Below, in pieces: positions 24,264-32,351 of a stretch of 64,000 bases of DNA. Source of the DNA: Saccharopolyspora shandongensis (GTDB taxonomy: Bacteria > Actinomycetota > Actinomycetes > Mycobacteriales > Pseudonocardiaceae); NCBI RefSeq assembly GCF_900106995.1, contig NZ_FNOK01000010.1:1-64000 (forward strand). Direction: 5' to 3'. Position numbers and translations under genes: made by a program. The notes below the pieces were generated by a model. The model searched no databases, was not told the origin of the DNA, and was given only the letters and a program-made list of their open reading frames with translations. Within the stretch, counting starts at the first letter, position 1. Each line of letters opens with the position of its first letter.

Positions 24264-24607
24264 TGGAGAAGATCGAGAAGCCGGTGGCTGAGGCCATGGT
24301 TGTTTGGCGCACGCCTGAGGAAGGAGGACGAAAGTCAGGCCCACCGACCGCGCCCGTCTATATGGCTACCGCGGTGTTCGTCCAAGGCGGCGACGACGAG
24401 GTCCAGCCGGGCTGGCCGGCTTCGGCGGACCAGGTGAGCATCCTGCTGCAAGAGACCGATCGAGTAGATGATGACAGTCGCCGCTGCCTGGTCGGATTCC
24501 TCGTGCCGGAGTTGGTACTGTCTCACGTACGCGCGGGAGCCGAGCTACTGGTGCTGGAGGGGCTGCGTACGGTCGCCTCTGTGCAGATCGAGACCGTGTT
24601 CGCTTGA
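24260..24607 (+). CDS. Small protein resembling EF-Tu domain III, putative immunity protein
   Basis: This 115-residue protein is coupled to the toxin-like gene by an ATGA overlap. It carries two hallmarks of elongation factor Tu domain III in the right order and spacing: EEGGR with a following proline-rich loop (20-29; EF-Tu has an EGGRHTPFF-type loop) and, near the end, LEGLRTVASVQIETVF (99-114; EF-Tu has REGGRTVGAGVV). The rest is beta-strand-like. It lacks the GTPase domain and domain II. The position after a toxin module suggests an immunity protein; similarity to EF-Tu suggests it could act as a decoy of the toxin's target. The similarity is read by eye, and the function is inferred. Confidence 0.6.
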   Translation: MMEKIEKPVAEAMVVWRTPEEGGRKSGPPTAPVYMATAVFVQGGDDEVQPGWPASADQVSILLQETDRVDDDSRRCLVGFLVPELVLSHVRAGAELLVLEGLRTVASVQIETVFA

Positions 24608-24640
24608 AGGGTTCAGCGCTGCCACCCGGGGGCGGGGGGA

Positions 24641-24948
24641 CTGGCTGGTCTTCTCCGCCAGTATCGGTCGAGGGCCATGGAAAAGGCCGGAACCATCTGC
24701 GAAGGTCTTGAATACAACTTCCATGGTTCAGGGTGCCTCTTTATTGAGGCTGACGGTGCCGAGGTTGACGTCGAGTTCCTGGAGGAGGTCCTGGAGGTTT
24801 TGACTCCTGGCGGGTGAAGCGCTTTTCGATGAGCGCTGAAAAGGGGCCGTCAAGGAGTCTTGAGGAGCTTGCCGAGGTCTGCCGATCCTTGGTTTCTCAG
24901 GGGCGATTGACAGAGCCGCGCAGCGGATGGTTTTCGATAGTCACTTAG
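24641..24948 (+). pseudogene. Frameshifted DUF6896-like small gene
   Basis: Two overlapping plus frames together encode one recognisable protein. The first (to TGA 24817) has LEYNFHGSGCLFIEADGAEVDVEFL; the second continues FDSWRVKRFSMSAEKG then LEELAEVCRSLVSQG and ends at TAG 24948. The frames join at about 24797-24804 (GGTTTTGAC) by a -1 shift. The FHGxGC and FDxWR patterns are what I remember of DUF6896 proteins, which often occur as immunity genes next to toxins. It is either a disrupted gene or a base-call error. Confidence 0.5.
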
Positions 24949-25136
24949 CGCTCTGCTGGATTGCGGTTGGGGGAGGTCGCGCTCATATCCGATTCTTCGA
25001 TGGTGGAATTAAGTCCATAGGCGACCGGTCGGGGCATTGCCAGTCGTCGGGTAGCAGTCCTCGCGAGGCCGCAGAAGAAGCATTCGGGCGAGCTGGCTTC
25101 GACATCGGGCCGCGTACGCACAAGGAACGATGGTAG
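24927..25136 (+). pseudogene. C-terminal tail of a second polymorphic toxin
   Basis: The frame gives VGGGRAHIRFFDGGIKSIG, then SGHCQSSGSSPREAAEEAF and GRAGFDIGP, ending KERW at 25136. Many actinobacterial Rhs toxins end with a SGHYxPSxxSAxxAxxAF...GF...W block. Nothing upstream provides the rest of a toxin: the frame overlaps the end of the DUF6896-like relic. A related block recurs at about 25723-25773. The next gene, 18 bases on, is a likely immunity gene for it. Confidence 0.45.
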
Positions 25137-25153
25137 CTAGGGGCGGGTACGGT

Positions 25154-25549
25154 ATGGATAACCGCGAAGCAGAAAATTCTGAGTCTTGTCGGATATTTCG
25201 CCGGCTTCAAGATGTAGTTGAGGTTATCAAGGAGAGAAACTCGATCCTGGCCGCTGATTCGATACTGAATGAAGTGGCCAGGAAATATGATCAATATCCA
25301 GATCTGGACTCGATGAAGGCTGCGATCATCCGACTGCTTGATTCCGGCGAGCATTCTGGTGTGATTGAGTCATTGCAGTATCTCGGTTGGCGCTTCAGAT
25401 GGCAGTGGCTGAGGGAAGAGTTTGAAAGTCGGCGGCTGGAGTGGTCTCGATCCGGCGATTTGAGGAAAGTGCGAGCGTACGAGCTGATCTTGGAGGCTTT
25501 CGACGGCGACTGGGAGGATCGTGACTGTTTTCCTTCGCTTTCTCTCTAG
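25154..25549 (+). CDS. Hypothetical protein, possible immunity protein
   Basis: A 131-residue, charged, mostly helical protein (VVEVIKERNSILAADSIL, ESLQYLGWRFRWQWLREEF, YELILEAFDGDWEDRD). Codon use is markedly less G/C-rich than in the surrounding chromosome, with many A/T third positions, as usual for horizontally moved immunity genes. It follows the toxin tail by 18 bases. No family is recognised. It is the only intact gene of this second cassette. Confidence 0.55.
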   Translation: MDNREAENSESCRIFRRLQDVVEVIKERNSILAADSILNEVARKYDQYPDLDSMKAAIIRLLDSGEHSGVIESLQYLGWRFRWQWLREEFESRRLEWSRSGDLRKVRAYELILEAFDGDWEDRDCFPSLSL

Positions 25550-25680
25550 TGTCACCATTCGTACATCCGGGCTCGCTTGCACCATGGCCGTGATCGAAGT
25601 CCAAGGGCAGTAGAGCGCGCCGCGCCGCACAGCACTGTCCACCGGAGCTGGGGGGCGCTAGACGCGCTGGTGGTGCGGGG

Positions 25681-25773
25681 CGACGGATGGATTTGGGGGA
25701 GTGGACGGTGTCGGAGAAGCAGTCGGGTCATTACCAGCCGTCGAGCAGTAGTCCTCGTGAGGCTGCTGAAAAC
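25681..25773 (+). repeat. Second copy of the toxin-tail block
   Basis: The segment encodes SGHYQPSSSSPREAAE, near-identical to SGHCQSSGSSPREAAE encoded at 25034-25077. Homology stops abruptly at about 25770, where a LysR fragment of the opposite strand begins, marking a recombination junction. The stretch 25550-25680 shows nothing recognisable. Confidence 0.5.
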
Positions 25774-25929
25774 GGTCTGCCATTCCACCGCGTGCTGGGC
25801 GATCTGCGGTGTGAAGCCGGCTGCGGCGCACAGGCGGGTGATCTGGTCGTCCAGTCGCGGGCCGACCGCGCGGGGCAGGAGCACGAAGGGAAGGCCCGCC
25901 AACTGCGCAAGCTGCACGGTTGACGCCGT
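25768..25929 (-). pseudogene. LysR-family regulator, C-terminal domain fragment
   Basis: Minus-strand codons read LAQLAGLPFVLLPRAVGP, DDQITRLCAAAGFTP and QIAQHAVEWQTV, the beta-strand and hinge region of the LysR substrate-binding domain. Both the DNA-binding half and the end of the domain are missing. The following 25930-26182 contains no gene I can support. Confidence 0.6.
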
Positions 25930-26182
25930 GGTCGTGGGTGAGTACGAGCGGGCTTTCTGCGGTGATCAGTTCCGGGCCGTGATGATTTTTGGCCGAGCAG
26001 GGCGTGCAGCTGTGGTTGCCGGAGGCGGGCGGGCCGGTTGATCTCGGTGATCCGGCGCATCAAGCGTTGATGTTGTTGCTGGGTTCGTGGCTTCTTTCAT
26101 CTTGGGCTCATTGCCGTGGTGTGCGGCTGCTCTCGGCAGTCTGACGCCGCGGATGACGAAGTGGGCGCGGTGCGCAACGAAG

Positions 26183-27547
26183 TCACGCCGAGTCGAAGGT
26201 CCGCACGACTACGCGGTGTTTGCCGCCCCGAGTGCGTTCCAGCGGCTCGTCGGTCGTCAGGTCGATGTCGACTGCGCTGCCCACCAGGCGTCGAACTTCG
26301 CCGAGTATCATCGAGCGCTCATCCGCCTCGAAACCCGGTTCGACGTCGAGACGCACCAGGACACGACCGGGCTCCGGCTGGACGAACTGGTAGCGACGCA
26401 CGTGACGGGCGTCGAAGAAGCATTTCCCGAGCGGGTGCATCGAAACGTGCTTGCCGTTCGGCAGGTGCAAACTGTCGCCCTGCCGACCGATCACCCGCTC
26501 CAGGAATGTGCCTTCCGTGCCACATGGACATGTCGCCGCGCCGAGCACGGCCCGGTCCCCGATCCGGTATCGCAGGAAGGGCAGCGCCCGGGCGTGCAGG
26601 TTCGTCACGACCACGTCACCCTCCTCGCCCGGTCGACACCGGCGGCCGGCGTCGTCGAGGATCTCGACGATCGATACGTTCTCGGCGAGGTGAAGCCGAC
26701 CGAGCGAGCATTCTTGCGACATGATGCCGCCGTCGTTGCACCCGTACTGGTCGCGCAGTGGCGCCTCGAAGGCTTGCTCGATGCGTTCGCGCCAGGACGG
26801 GAGCAACAGCTCAGCCGTCGTGACGATCGCCTTAGGCGCCGGCACGCGCACGCCGGCTTCCAGTACGGCGTCGGCCATCGCTGCGACATGACTCGCGTAT
26901 CCGTACCAGAGCACTCCCCCCGCGCGCCCGGCCGTGAGCGCGCGTTCCAGGCTCGTCTTCGGGTCGGTATGGCATCCCGCTGCGGAGACCACGCGCCCCT
27001 CCAGGAGAGCGCGCAAGCGGGACTTCACACCCTCGCTCGCGGACTGCAATGAGGGCGGCGAACCCACCATTACCAGGCGGTCTCCGTAGCGGTAGCCGGT
27101 GCTTTCCCAGAAGTACAGGTTCGCCGCGTAGATGTGCATCCAGGCGCGCCTGTCGAGCGGGTACTGGAATGGGTCGCCGGTACTACCACCGGTCTTCTTG
27201 GCGATGTGCGGGATGTCTCGCCAGCCCCGGCTCAAGAAATCGTCCATGCACGACCGCATCATCGCCTTGTCGATCACGGGGAGCTCGGCGAGGTCCACCC
27301 CATCCACGTCCCGCCCGGCCAGCACGTCGCGGTAGTACCGCACCTCTTGCTGGGCGTGCCGCAAGACAGCGCGCAACCGGTCCCGTTGCCAAGATCGCCG
27401 CTTTTGCTCAGGCCACGTGAAGAACTCCGGCAACCATCGGGCGGTGCTCAGATAAGGTGTCCGCAGAGCGGGCTCCACAACGCTGCGTGTAACGGCAGAG
27501 ACCACTCGTGGGCGCAAGGCGGTGTGCAGGCGGAGCAGAGACATCAT
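26183..27547 (-). CDS. CapK/PaaK-like adenylate-forming enzyme, polysaccharide-locus type
   Basis: A 454-residue protein of the phenylacetate-CoA ligase (PaaK/CapK) branch of adenylate-forming enzymes. The ATP-binding loop is KKTGGSTGDPFQYP, followed by DQYGCNDGG (motif A5 equivalent), a GEEGDVVVTNLHARALPFLRYRIGDRA segment and cysteines in ATCPCGTEG. The N-terminal START-like region (EFFTWPEQKRRSWQRDRLRAVLRHA) is that of CapK-type proteins found in capsule and EPS loci. Start ATG 27547 has AGGAG seven bases upstream, better than the TTG at 27568. It probably activates an acyl group used to decorate the polysaccharide (inference). It is downstream of the GH18 lipoprotein on the same strand. 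Confidence 0.85.
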   Translation of the reverse strand: MMSLLRLHTALRPRVVSAVTRSVVEPALRTPYLSTARWLPEFFTWPEQKRRSWQRDRLRAVLRHAQQEVRYYRDVLAGRDVDGVDLAELPVIDKAMMRSCMDDFLSRGWRDIPHIAKKTGGSTGDPFQYPLDRRAWMHIYAANLYFWESTGYRYGDRLVMVGSPPSLQSASEGVKSRLRALLEGRVVSAAGCHTDPKTSLERALTAGRAGGVLWYGYASHVAAMADAVLEAGVRVPAPKAIVTTAELLLPSWRERIEQAFEAPLRDQYGCNDGGIMSQECSLGRLHLAENVSIVEILDDAGRRCRPGEEGDVVVTNLHARALPFLRYRIGDRAVLGAATCPCGTEGTFLERVIGRQGDSLHLPNGKHVSMHPLGKCFFDARHVRRYQFVQPEPGRVLVRLDVEPGFEADERSMILGEVRRLVGSAVDIDLTTDEPLERTRGGKHRVVVRTFDSA

Positions 27548-27625
27548 CCGGACTCCTGGGCTGTTCAATCAGCAAGTCTTCGTGACACGGGCAGATTCAG
27601 CTCTCCGGTTCTCGGACCGGACCGA

Positions 27626-28594
27626 TCAGGGCTCCGTGGAGCGGTAGCTCGCTACGACCCTGGTGAAGTCCCAGTCGCGCTGGGGGATCCCGCTCCCCGC
27701 GTCATGACTCGGGTCGCCGGGACGGTCGCGGTTGACCGCCCAGAAGGTGAATCGGCCGAGACGTCGGTCGTTGGCGTAGTCCAGGAAATTGTGGAAGTCC
27801 GACAACCGCACGGTTTCCTCGAGCCCACCGTTCTTGGACGATATGCCGGCCTTGTGGTACGCCTCTTCGATCGGTACTGCGAAGGTGCGGGCGATCTCCG
27901 ACGCGAGCCCTTCGGCGGCCGAGATCGTATCGCGGGTCATGTCGGTGCCCCCGAAGTTGAACGGCATGATCGTGAAGACGTCGACGTTGGCGCCGAGCTC
28001 GTGCGCTCGTCGGATGAGCCGCTTGCCGAAGTCGCTCGGGCCGGTACGTTCCGTGGGGAACACCAGGGTCGTCTTCAGTCCGGGGTTCCGCTGCTTGAGG
28101 ATCCTCAGTGCGCCGAGTTCGCGGTCCTGCGCTTCAGGGGATTTGAATTCGCCCTTCTCGATGTCGATGTCGACCGCTTTGAGCTGGTAGGCGTCGATGA
28201 CCTTCTGGTACGCGTTCGCCAGGGACTGCTCGTCCGGGCACACCTCGCCCAGCTTTCGCCCCTCCTGGGCGGCGCCCCCCATGGAGACGACGACGTCACC
28301 GCCCGCGTCGCGGATCCTCTTGATCTGAGCGGCATCGTCTCCGCCCAGCGGCCGTTCGCCGTCCCATGCGGGATCGCAGCCATTACCGGAGAGGATGAAA
28401 GCAAGGGTGAACGCCTTGACGCCAGTTTCCTTCATCACCGCAACCGGATCAGGAGGGTTGCCCCACCCGAAGAAAAGATAGGGCGATGAAGTCACCGTGG
28501 CCGTGCTCCGGGAAGGCTTGTGGCTGTGTGTTCCGCACGAGATGAACGCCCAACAGATCACGAGGGTCATGAAAAGCGCGCACATCTTCGGCAT
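27626..28594 (-). CDS. GH18-type glycoside hydrolase, putative lipoprotein
   Basis: A 322-residue protein with a lipoprotein-like signal (MPKMCALFMTLVICWAFISC, lipid-modified Cys20). The GH18 barrel has the SxGG-type strand VVVSMGG (101-107) and the catalytic strand KAVDIDIE (139-146) with Glu146 as proton donor, then an FTIMPFN strand. The length and fold match small bacterial chitinase-like enzymes. Located beside an exopolysaccharide operon, it may trim or degrade an amino-sugar polymer at the cell surface (inference). Start ATG 28594 follows AGGGGAG. Longer in-frame starts lack a signal peptide and are rejected. Confidence 0.87.
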   Translation of the reverse strand: MPKMCALFMTLVICWAFISCGTHSHKPSRSTATVTSSPYLFFGWGNPPDPVAVMKETGVKAFTLAFILSGNGCDPAWDGERPLGGDDAAQIKRIRDAGGDVVVSMGGAAQEGRKLGEVCPDEQSLANAYQKVIDAYQLKAVDIDIEKGEFKSPEAQDRELGALRILKQRNPGLKTTLVFPTERTGPSDFGKRLIRRAHELGANVDVFTIMPFNFGGTDMTRDTISAAEGLASEIARTFAVPIEEAYHKAGISSKNGGLEETVRLSDFHNFLDYANDRRLGRFTFWAVNRDRPGDPSHDAGSGIPQRDWDFTRVVASYRSTEP

Positions 28595-29233
28595 GATTCG
28601 ATTCTCCCCTGCCGCCATGAGAGCCGCCTGTCGCGTCACCATATGGACGGTCCGGTAATCGGGGGTACTCATTCGGTGGTTCCGCCAACAGGCCGGCCAG
28701 CGGATGTGCCGCGCTAGCGTTCGCAGAAGTCGAACTCGATGTCGAACGAACGCGCTGCGCAGGCCGAGCACCAGCGTGCAGCCGCCCCGTCTCGCGATCG
28801 ACTGCACGACCGAAGCCGGCCTGAGATCCGGGGAAACTTCGATCTTCCGCCGAAGATCTGCAGGATGTCCTGGCTCCCTCGCTGCCATCCATCCGCTCCG
28901 CATTCTGTCAGCCGCAGCTCGATGTAACTCGATCAGGCTGCGATTTTCAGTTTCCAGAAAGTGGATCTAGTTCGGCTGCACCGATTCCGCGAGGATTGCT
29001 CGTTTTCCGCCGTCGTGGTCACTTTGCGCGCCCGCAGTCAGGCGTGCAGGTGACGGCGCTGCGTCCCAATCAGAGGTTCGCCTGCTCGTGGGCAGACAGA
29101 ACCGCGCTGACGCTGTGCGACAAATTCGGTGGAGCATCCACTTTGGTATTGCCAACCAAGCGGATCTCCGCATGAAGGTCAACGATGGCTCACCGGATCC
29201 CTGTTGCGTCCCAACCGGTTTCTGGAGGCTTGC
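28595..29233. promoter_or_regulatory. Long divergent intergenic region of the EPS locus
   Basis: About 640 bases between the divergent GH18 gene and the EPS operon show no credible coding frame. Local AT-rich patches around 28940-28965 and 29120-29165 could hold promoters. Its length suggests a long leader or several regulator sites for the EPS operon; no specific motif could be assigned. Confidence 0.35.
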
Positions 29234-30337
29234 GTGGATCGAACGGACAGCATGAGCGTTGCAGTAGTCGGTTACGGCTACTGGGGTTCCAAGCACGTAC
29301 GCGTTCTCAGCACGTTGCCCGGCGTGGAGGTGGTGGTCGTCGACCGGGACCTCGGGCGGCTGGCCGAGGCTCACCGCAACTTCCCGGCGGCGGGCACGGC
29401 GTGCGAGCTGGACGAGGTTCTCCCCGACGTGCACGCGGTGGTGGTGGCAACTCCACCGTGCTCGCACGCGCAGATCGCGCTGCGCTCCGTGCTATCGGGA
29501 AAGCACACCCTCGTCGAGAAGCCGCTGGCGACCTCGATCGAGGACGCCCGAAGACTCGTCGATGTCGCCGATGAACGTGGCGTGCTGCTCATGGCCGGCC
29601 ACACCTTCGAATACAACGCCGCCGTGTGGAAGCTCAAGGAGATCATCGATTCCGGTGAGCTGGGGCGGGTGCTCTACATCGACACCGCGCGGCTGAACCT
29701 CGGTCTCTACCAACGGGACGTGAACGTCATCTGGGACCTCGCACCGCACGACCTCTCGATCATCTCGTTCCTGATGGGCGAGACGCCGGCGTCGGTCACC
29801 ACGTGGGCCCATCATCACGTCGACGGGCGACACGCGGACGTGGCGCACGTGCGGCTGGAGCTGGAGAAGTCCGGGACCTACGCCTTCGTGCACGTCAGCT
29901 GGCTCAATCCGCAGAAGGTCCGCCGCGTGACGGTCGTCGGCGACCGGAAGATGGCGGTCTACGACGACACTTCCGACGAGGACCGGATCCGCGTCTACGA
30001 CATCGGCGTCGACTCGCACGGCCTCGACGATCCGGCGGACGCGCACGCGATGCCGATCACCTACCGCTCCGGCGACATCGTCTCGCCGCACGTGGCGTTC
30101 CGCGAGCCGCTGCTCGTGCAGGACACCCACTTCATCGACTGCGCACGCACCGGCCGAGTCCCCAACACCTCCGGTCGGCAAGGCCTGGAGATCGTCCGGG
30201 TGCTCAGCGCGTCGGACCTGGCACAGGTCACCGGTCGGCCGGTACGGGTTCTGGACGTTCCGGCCCAGCGCTCCGCCGATGACGTGGAACCCGCGCAGCT
30301 GCTCGCAGAGCCGGCTTACAGGGAGGCCGTGCAATGA
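29234..30337 (+). CDS. Gfo/Idh/MocA oxidoreductase, UDP-GlcNAcA 3-dehydrogenase-like (WlbA/WbpB)
   Basis: A 367-residue protein with GTG start and GGAGG five bases before it. The N-terminal Rossmann fold has VVGYGYWGSKHVR (11-23); the conserved EKP is at 95-97; the C-terminal domain has DTARLNLGLYQRDVNVIWDLAPHDLSI, the segment typical of the WlbA/WbpB group with the catalytic lysine/aspartate/histidine set. Such enzymes oxidise C-3 of UDP-N-acetylglucosaminuronic acid. The coupled DegT aminotransferase downstream would then aminate C-3, and the UDP-sugar dehydrogenase at 38136 would make the uronic acid. First gene of the EPS operon. Confidence 0.9.
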   Translation: MDRTDSMSVAVVGYGYWGSKHVRVLSTLPGVEVVVVDRDLGRLAEAHRNFPAAGTACELDEVLPDVHAVVVATPPCSHAQIALRSVLSGKHTLVEKPLATSIEDARRLVDVADERGVLLMAGHTFEYNAAVWKLKEIIDSGELGRVLYIDTARLNLGLYQRDVNVIWDLAPHDLSIISFLMGETPASVTTWAHHHVDGRHADVAHVRLELEKSGTYAFVHVSWLNPQKVRRVTVVGDRKMAVYDDTSDEDRIRVYDIGVDSHGLDDPADAHAMPITYRSGDIVSPHVAFREPLLVQDTHFIDCARTGRVPNTSGRQGLEIVRVLSASDLAQVTGRPVRVLDVPAQRSADDVEPAQLLAEPAYREAVQ

Positions 30338-31437
30338 GCGGGAACACCGGTGCGGTCCCCTTCCTGGACCTCGTGGACATCAACGCCGACCTGCAGACGG
30401 ATCTGGAAGTGGCGTGGAAGGCGGTCCTCCAACACGGCCGGTTCGTCGGCGGGCCGGAAGTCGAGCGGTTCGAGACGCAGTTCGCCGCGTACTGCGAGTC
30501 GCGCAGTTGCGTCGGTGTCGCCAACGGCACCGACGCCATCGAACTGATCTTGACTGCGCTGGGCATCGGAGGCGGCGACGAGGTCATCGTTCCGGCGAAC
30601 ACCTTCGTCGCCACCGCGGAAGCGGTGCGTGCGGCCGGGGCGAGACCGGTATTCGTCGATGTCCGCCCCGACACGCTGCTGATGGATCCCGCGGCGGCAG
30701 CCGCAGCGGTGAACCGACGTACCGCTGCGATCATCGGGGTCCACCTGTTCGGCCAAATGGTCGCTGTGCCGGCGCTGAGCTCGCTCGCTGACCGCTGCGG
30801 TCTCGCGTTCATCGAGGACGCGGCACAGGCGCACGGGGCGCGCTACGGCGGGCAACCCGCCGGAAGTGTCGGCCGCGCCGCCGCTTTCAGCTTCTACCCC
30901 GGGAAGAACCTCGGCGCACTGGGCGACGGCGGCGCCGTCGTCACCAGCGACGTCGAGTTGGCCGACCGGGTGCGGCGCCTCGCGAACCACGGTCGAGCCG
31001 CGCACGACCGGCACCGCCACGAGCTGCCAGGCCGGAACAGCAGGCTCGACAGCATCCAGGCCGCAGCGCTGTCCTTGAAACTCCCGCGGCTGGACTCGGA
31101 CAACGCGCGTCGGCGCGAACTCATGCGCCGGTACCGGGAATCGCTGCCGGTGTCCTTCGAGCCGGTCGCCGTGGACCCCGCAGCCGAGCACGTGCACCAC
31201 CTCGCGGTGGTGCGGACGTTGCGGCGGGAACAGGCGGGGGCGGCGCTTTCCGCTGCCGATGTGGGGTGGGGCGTGCACTACCCGGTTCCCTGCCACCTGC
31301 AACCGGCTTTCGCCGGATGCGACGAACGGCTTCCCATCGCCGAGGAGGCGGCCACGCAGATCTTGTCCCTGCCCATCTCCCCGACGCTCGACGACGGCGA
31401 CGTCGTACGGGTTTGCGACGCGTTGCGAGGTGTCTGA
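30334..31437 (+). CDS. DegT/DnrJ/EryC1 aminotransferase (WbpE-like)
   Basis: A 367-residue PLP-dependent sugar aminotransferase. N-terminal FLDLVDINADLQTDL, the GVANGTDAIEL motif, EDAAQAHGA with the PLP-ring aspartate, and the Schiff-base lysine Lys191 in FSFYPGKNLGALGDGGAV. It overlaps the 3-dehydrogenase gene by four bases. This pairing is the classical one for making UDP-2-acetamido-3-amino-2,3-dideoxy-glucuronic acid. The next enzyme in known pathways, a separate N-acetyltransferase of the WbpD type, is not present in the operon. Confidence 0.93.
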   Translation: MSGNTGAVPFLDLVDINADLQTDLEVAWKAVLQHGRFVGGPEVERFETQFAAYCESRSCVGVANGTDAIELILTALGIGGGDEVIVPANTFVATAEAVRAAGARPVFVDVRPDTLLMDPAAAAAAVNRRTAAIIGVHLFGQMVAVPALSSLADRCGLAFIEDAAQAHGARYGGQPAGSVGRAAAFSFYPGKNLGALGDGGAVVTSDVELADRVRRLANHGRAAHDRHRHELPGRNSRLDSIQAAALSLKLPRLDSDNARRRELMRRYRESLPVSFEPVAVDPAAEHVHHLAVVRTLRREQAGAALSAADVGWGVHYPVPCHLQPAFAGCDERLPIAEEAATQILSLPISPTLDDGDVVRVCDALRGV

Positions 31438-31439
31438 CC

Positions 31440-32351
31440 TTGACCGAAACCCAACACTCCAACGGCGAACCGGTCAACGCTCAGCACTTGGACGCCGCAC
31501 AGGTGAGAACCGGTGCCGCGCCCACCAGTCCGCTCCCCGGCGCCCGGGAAGACCGGCAGACCCCGCCGCCCGGGCCGGAAAGCCGGGCGTGGTCCGCACT
31601 GCTGGCCAACAAGCGGCGACTGCTGGGCGTATCTCTGCTGATCGTGCTGCTCGGCGCCGGCACCGCATTCATCGGGGCCTTGGTGTGGCCGCCGGTGTAC
31701 GCGGCGCGCGCGCAGATCCTCTTCGAGATCGGGGAGGAGAAGTCGACCGGTTTCCTGCGCGAGGACCGGAGTCTGACGACCCAACTGGTGCTGCTGCGCA
31801 GCAGGCAGGTGCTGGGGCCGGTCGCCGACCAGGAGCGGCTTCCGGTGGAGGAATTGGAGAAGACGGTGACGATGTCGCTGCTGGACAGCAGCGAGGTCCT
31901 GCAGGTGGAGGCCAGGGCTGGTACCCCCGACGCCGCCGTGCGCCGGACCCGGGAGATCGTCGACCGCTACCGGGACGTGGCGCGAACCAACAGCGAGTCC
32001 GGAGTGGACGGTTACGTGCTCGAAAACCTCGCCGATGTCCGGGCGCAGCTCGCCGAGGCGAACGCGCAGGTCTCGCGAGAGCGCGCAGTACCCGGCTCTC
32101 CCTCGCTGGCCGCCGCCGAAGCTCTGGTGCACGGCCTGAAGCAACGTGAGCAGCAGTTGCAGTCGCAGCTCGACCAGCTCAGCATGACCCAACTCGCGCG
32201 GTCCGAACCCAAGGTCGTGGTGCCGGCCTACTCGGTGACCGACCCCGTCAGCCCCCGCCCCATGTTCGCCACGGCAGCCGGAGCGGTCGCCGGACTCCTG
32301 GTCGCAGCCGTCACAGCTGTGCTCCTGGTCCGCCGGTGGAGCATTCGGTGA
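31440..32351 (+). CDS. Wzz-like polysaccharide chain-length/co-polymerase protein
   Basis: A 303-residue protein from a TTG start nine bases after GAGGTG. It has a long proline-rich cytoplasmic N-terminus, a first membrane helix at about 62-84 (LLGVSLLIVLLGAGTAFIGAL), an extracellular part with PVYAARAQILFEIG and coiled-coil regions (LADVRAQLAEANAQV, KQREQQLQSQLDQL), a PVSPRP motif before the second membrane helix (about 277-298) and a short basic tail. This is the topology of Wzz/PCP proteins without an attached tyrosine kinase. It regulates polymer length together with the Wzy-like protein two genes downstream. Confidence 0.85.
   Translation: MTETQHSNGEPVNAQHLDAAQVRTGAAPTSPLPGAREDRQTPPPGPESRAWSALLANKRRLLGVSLLIVLLGAGTAFIGALVWPPVYAARAQILFEIGEEKSTGFLREDRSLTTQLVLLRSRQVLGPVADQERLPVEELEKTVTMSLLDSSEVLQVEARAGTPDAAVRRTREIVDRYRDVARTNSESGVDGYVLENLADVRAQLAEANAQVSRERAVPGSPSLAAAEALVHGLKQREQQLQSQLDQLSMTQLARSEPKVVVPAYSVTDPVSPRPMFATAAGAVAGLLVAAVTAVLLVRRWSIR

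Noticed and set aside
24254..24607. The possibility that the EF-Tu-like protein is a translation factor fragment left by deletion of a tuf gene
   Set aside because: It starts with its own ATG overlapping the toxin stop and has diverged strongly between the two motifs. The EF-Tu GTPase domain and domain II are not adjacent in any frame.
28595..29233. Possible small genes in the long gap before the EPS operon
   Set aside because: Open frames exist on both strands but without start signals or coding bias.
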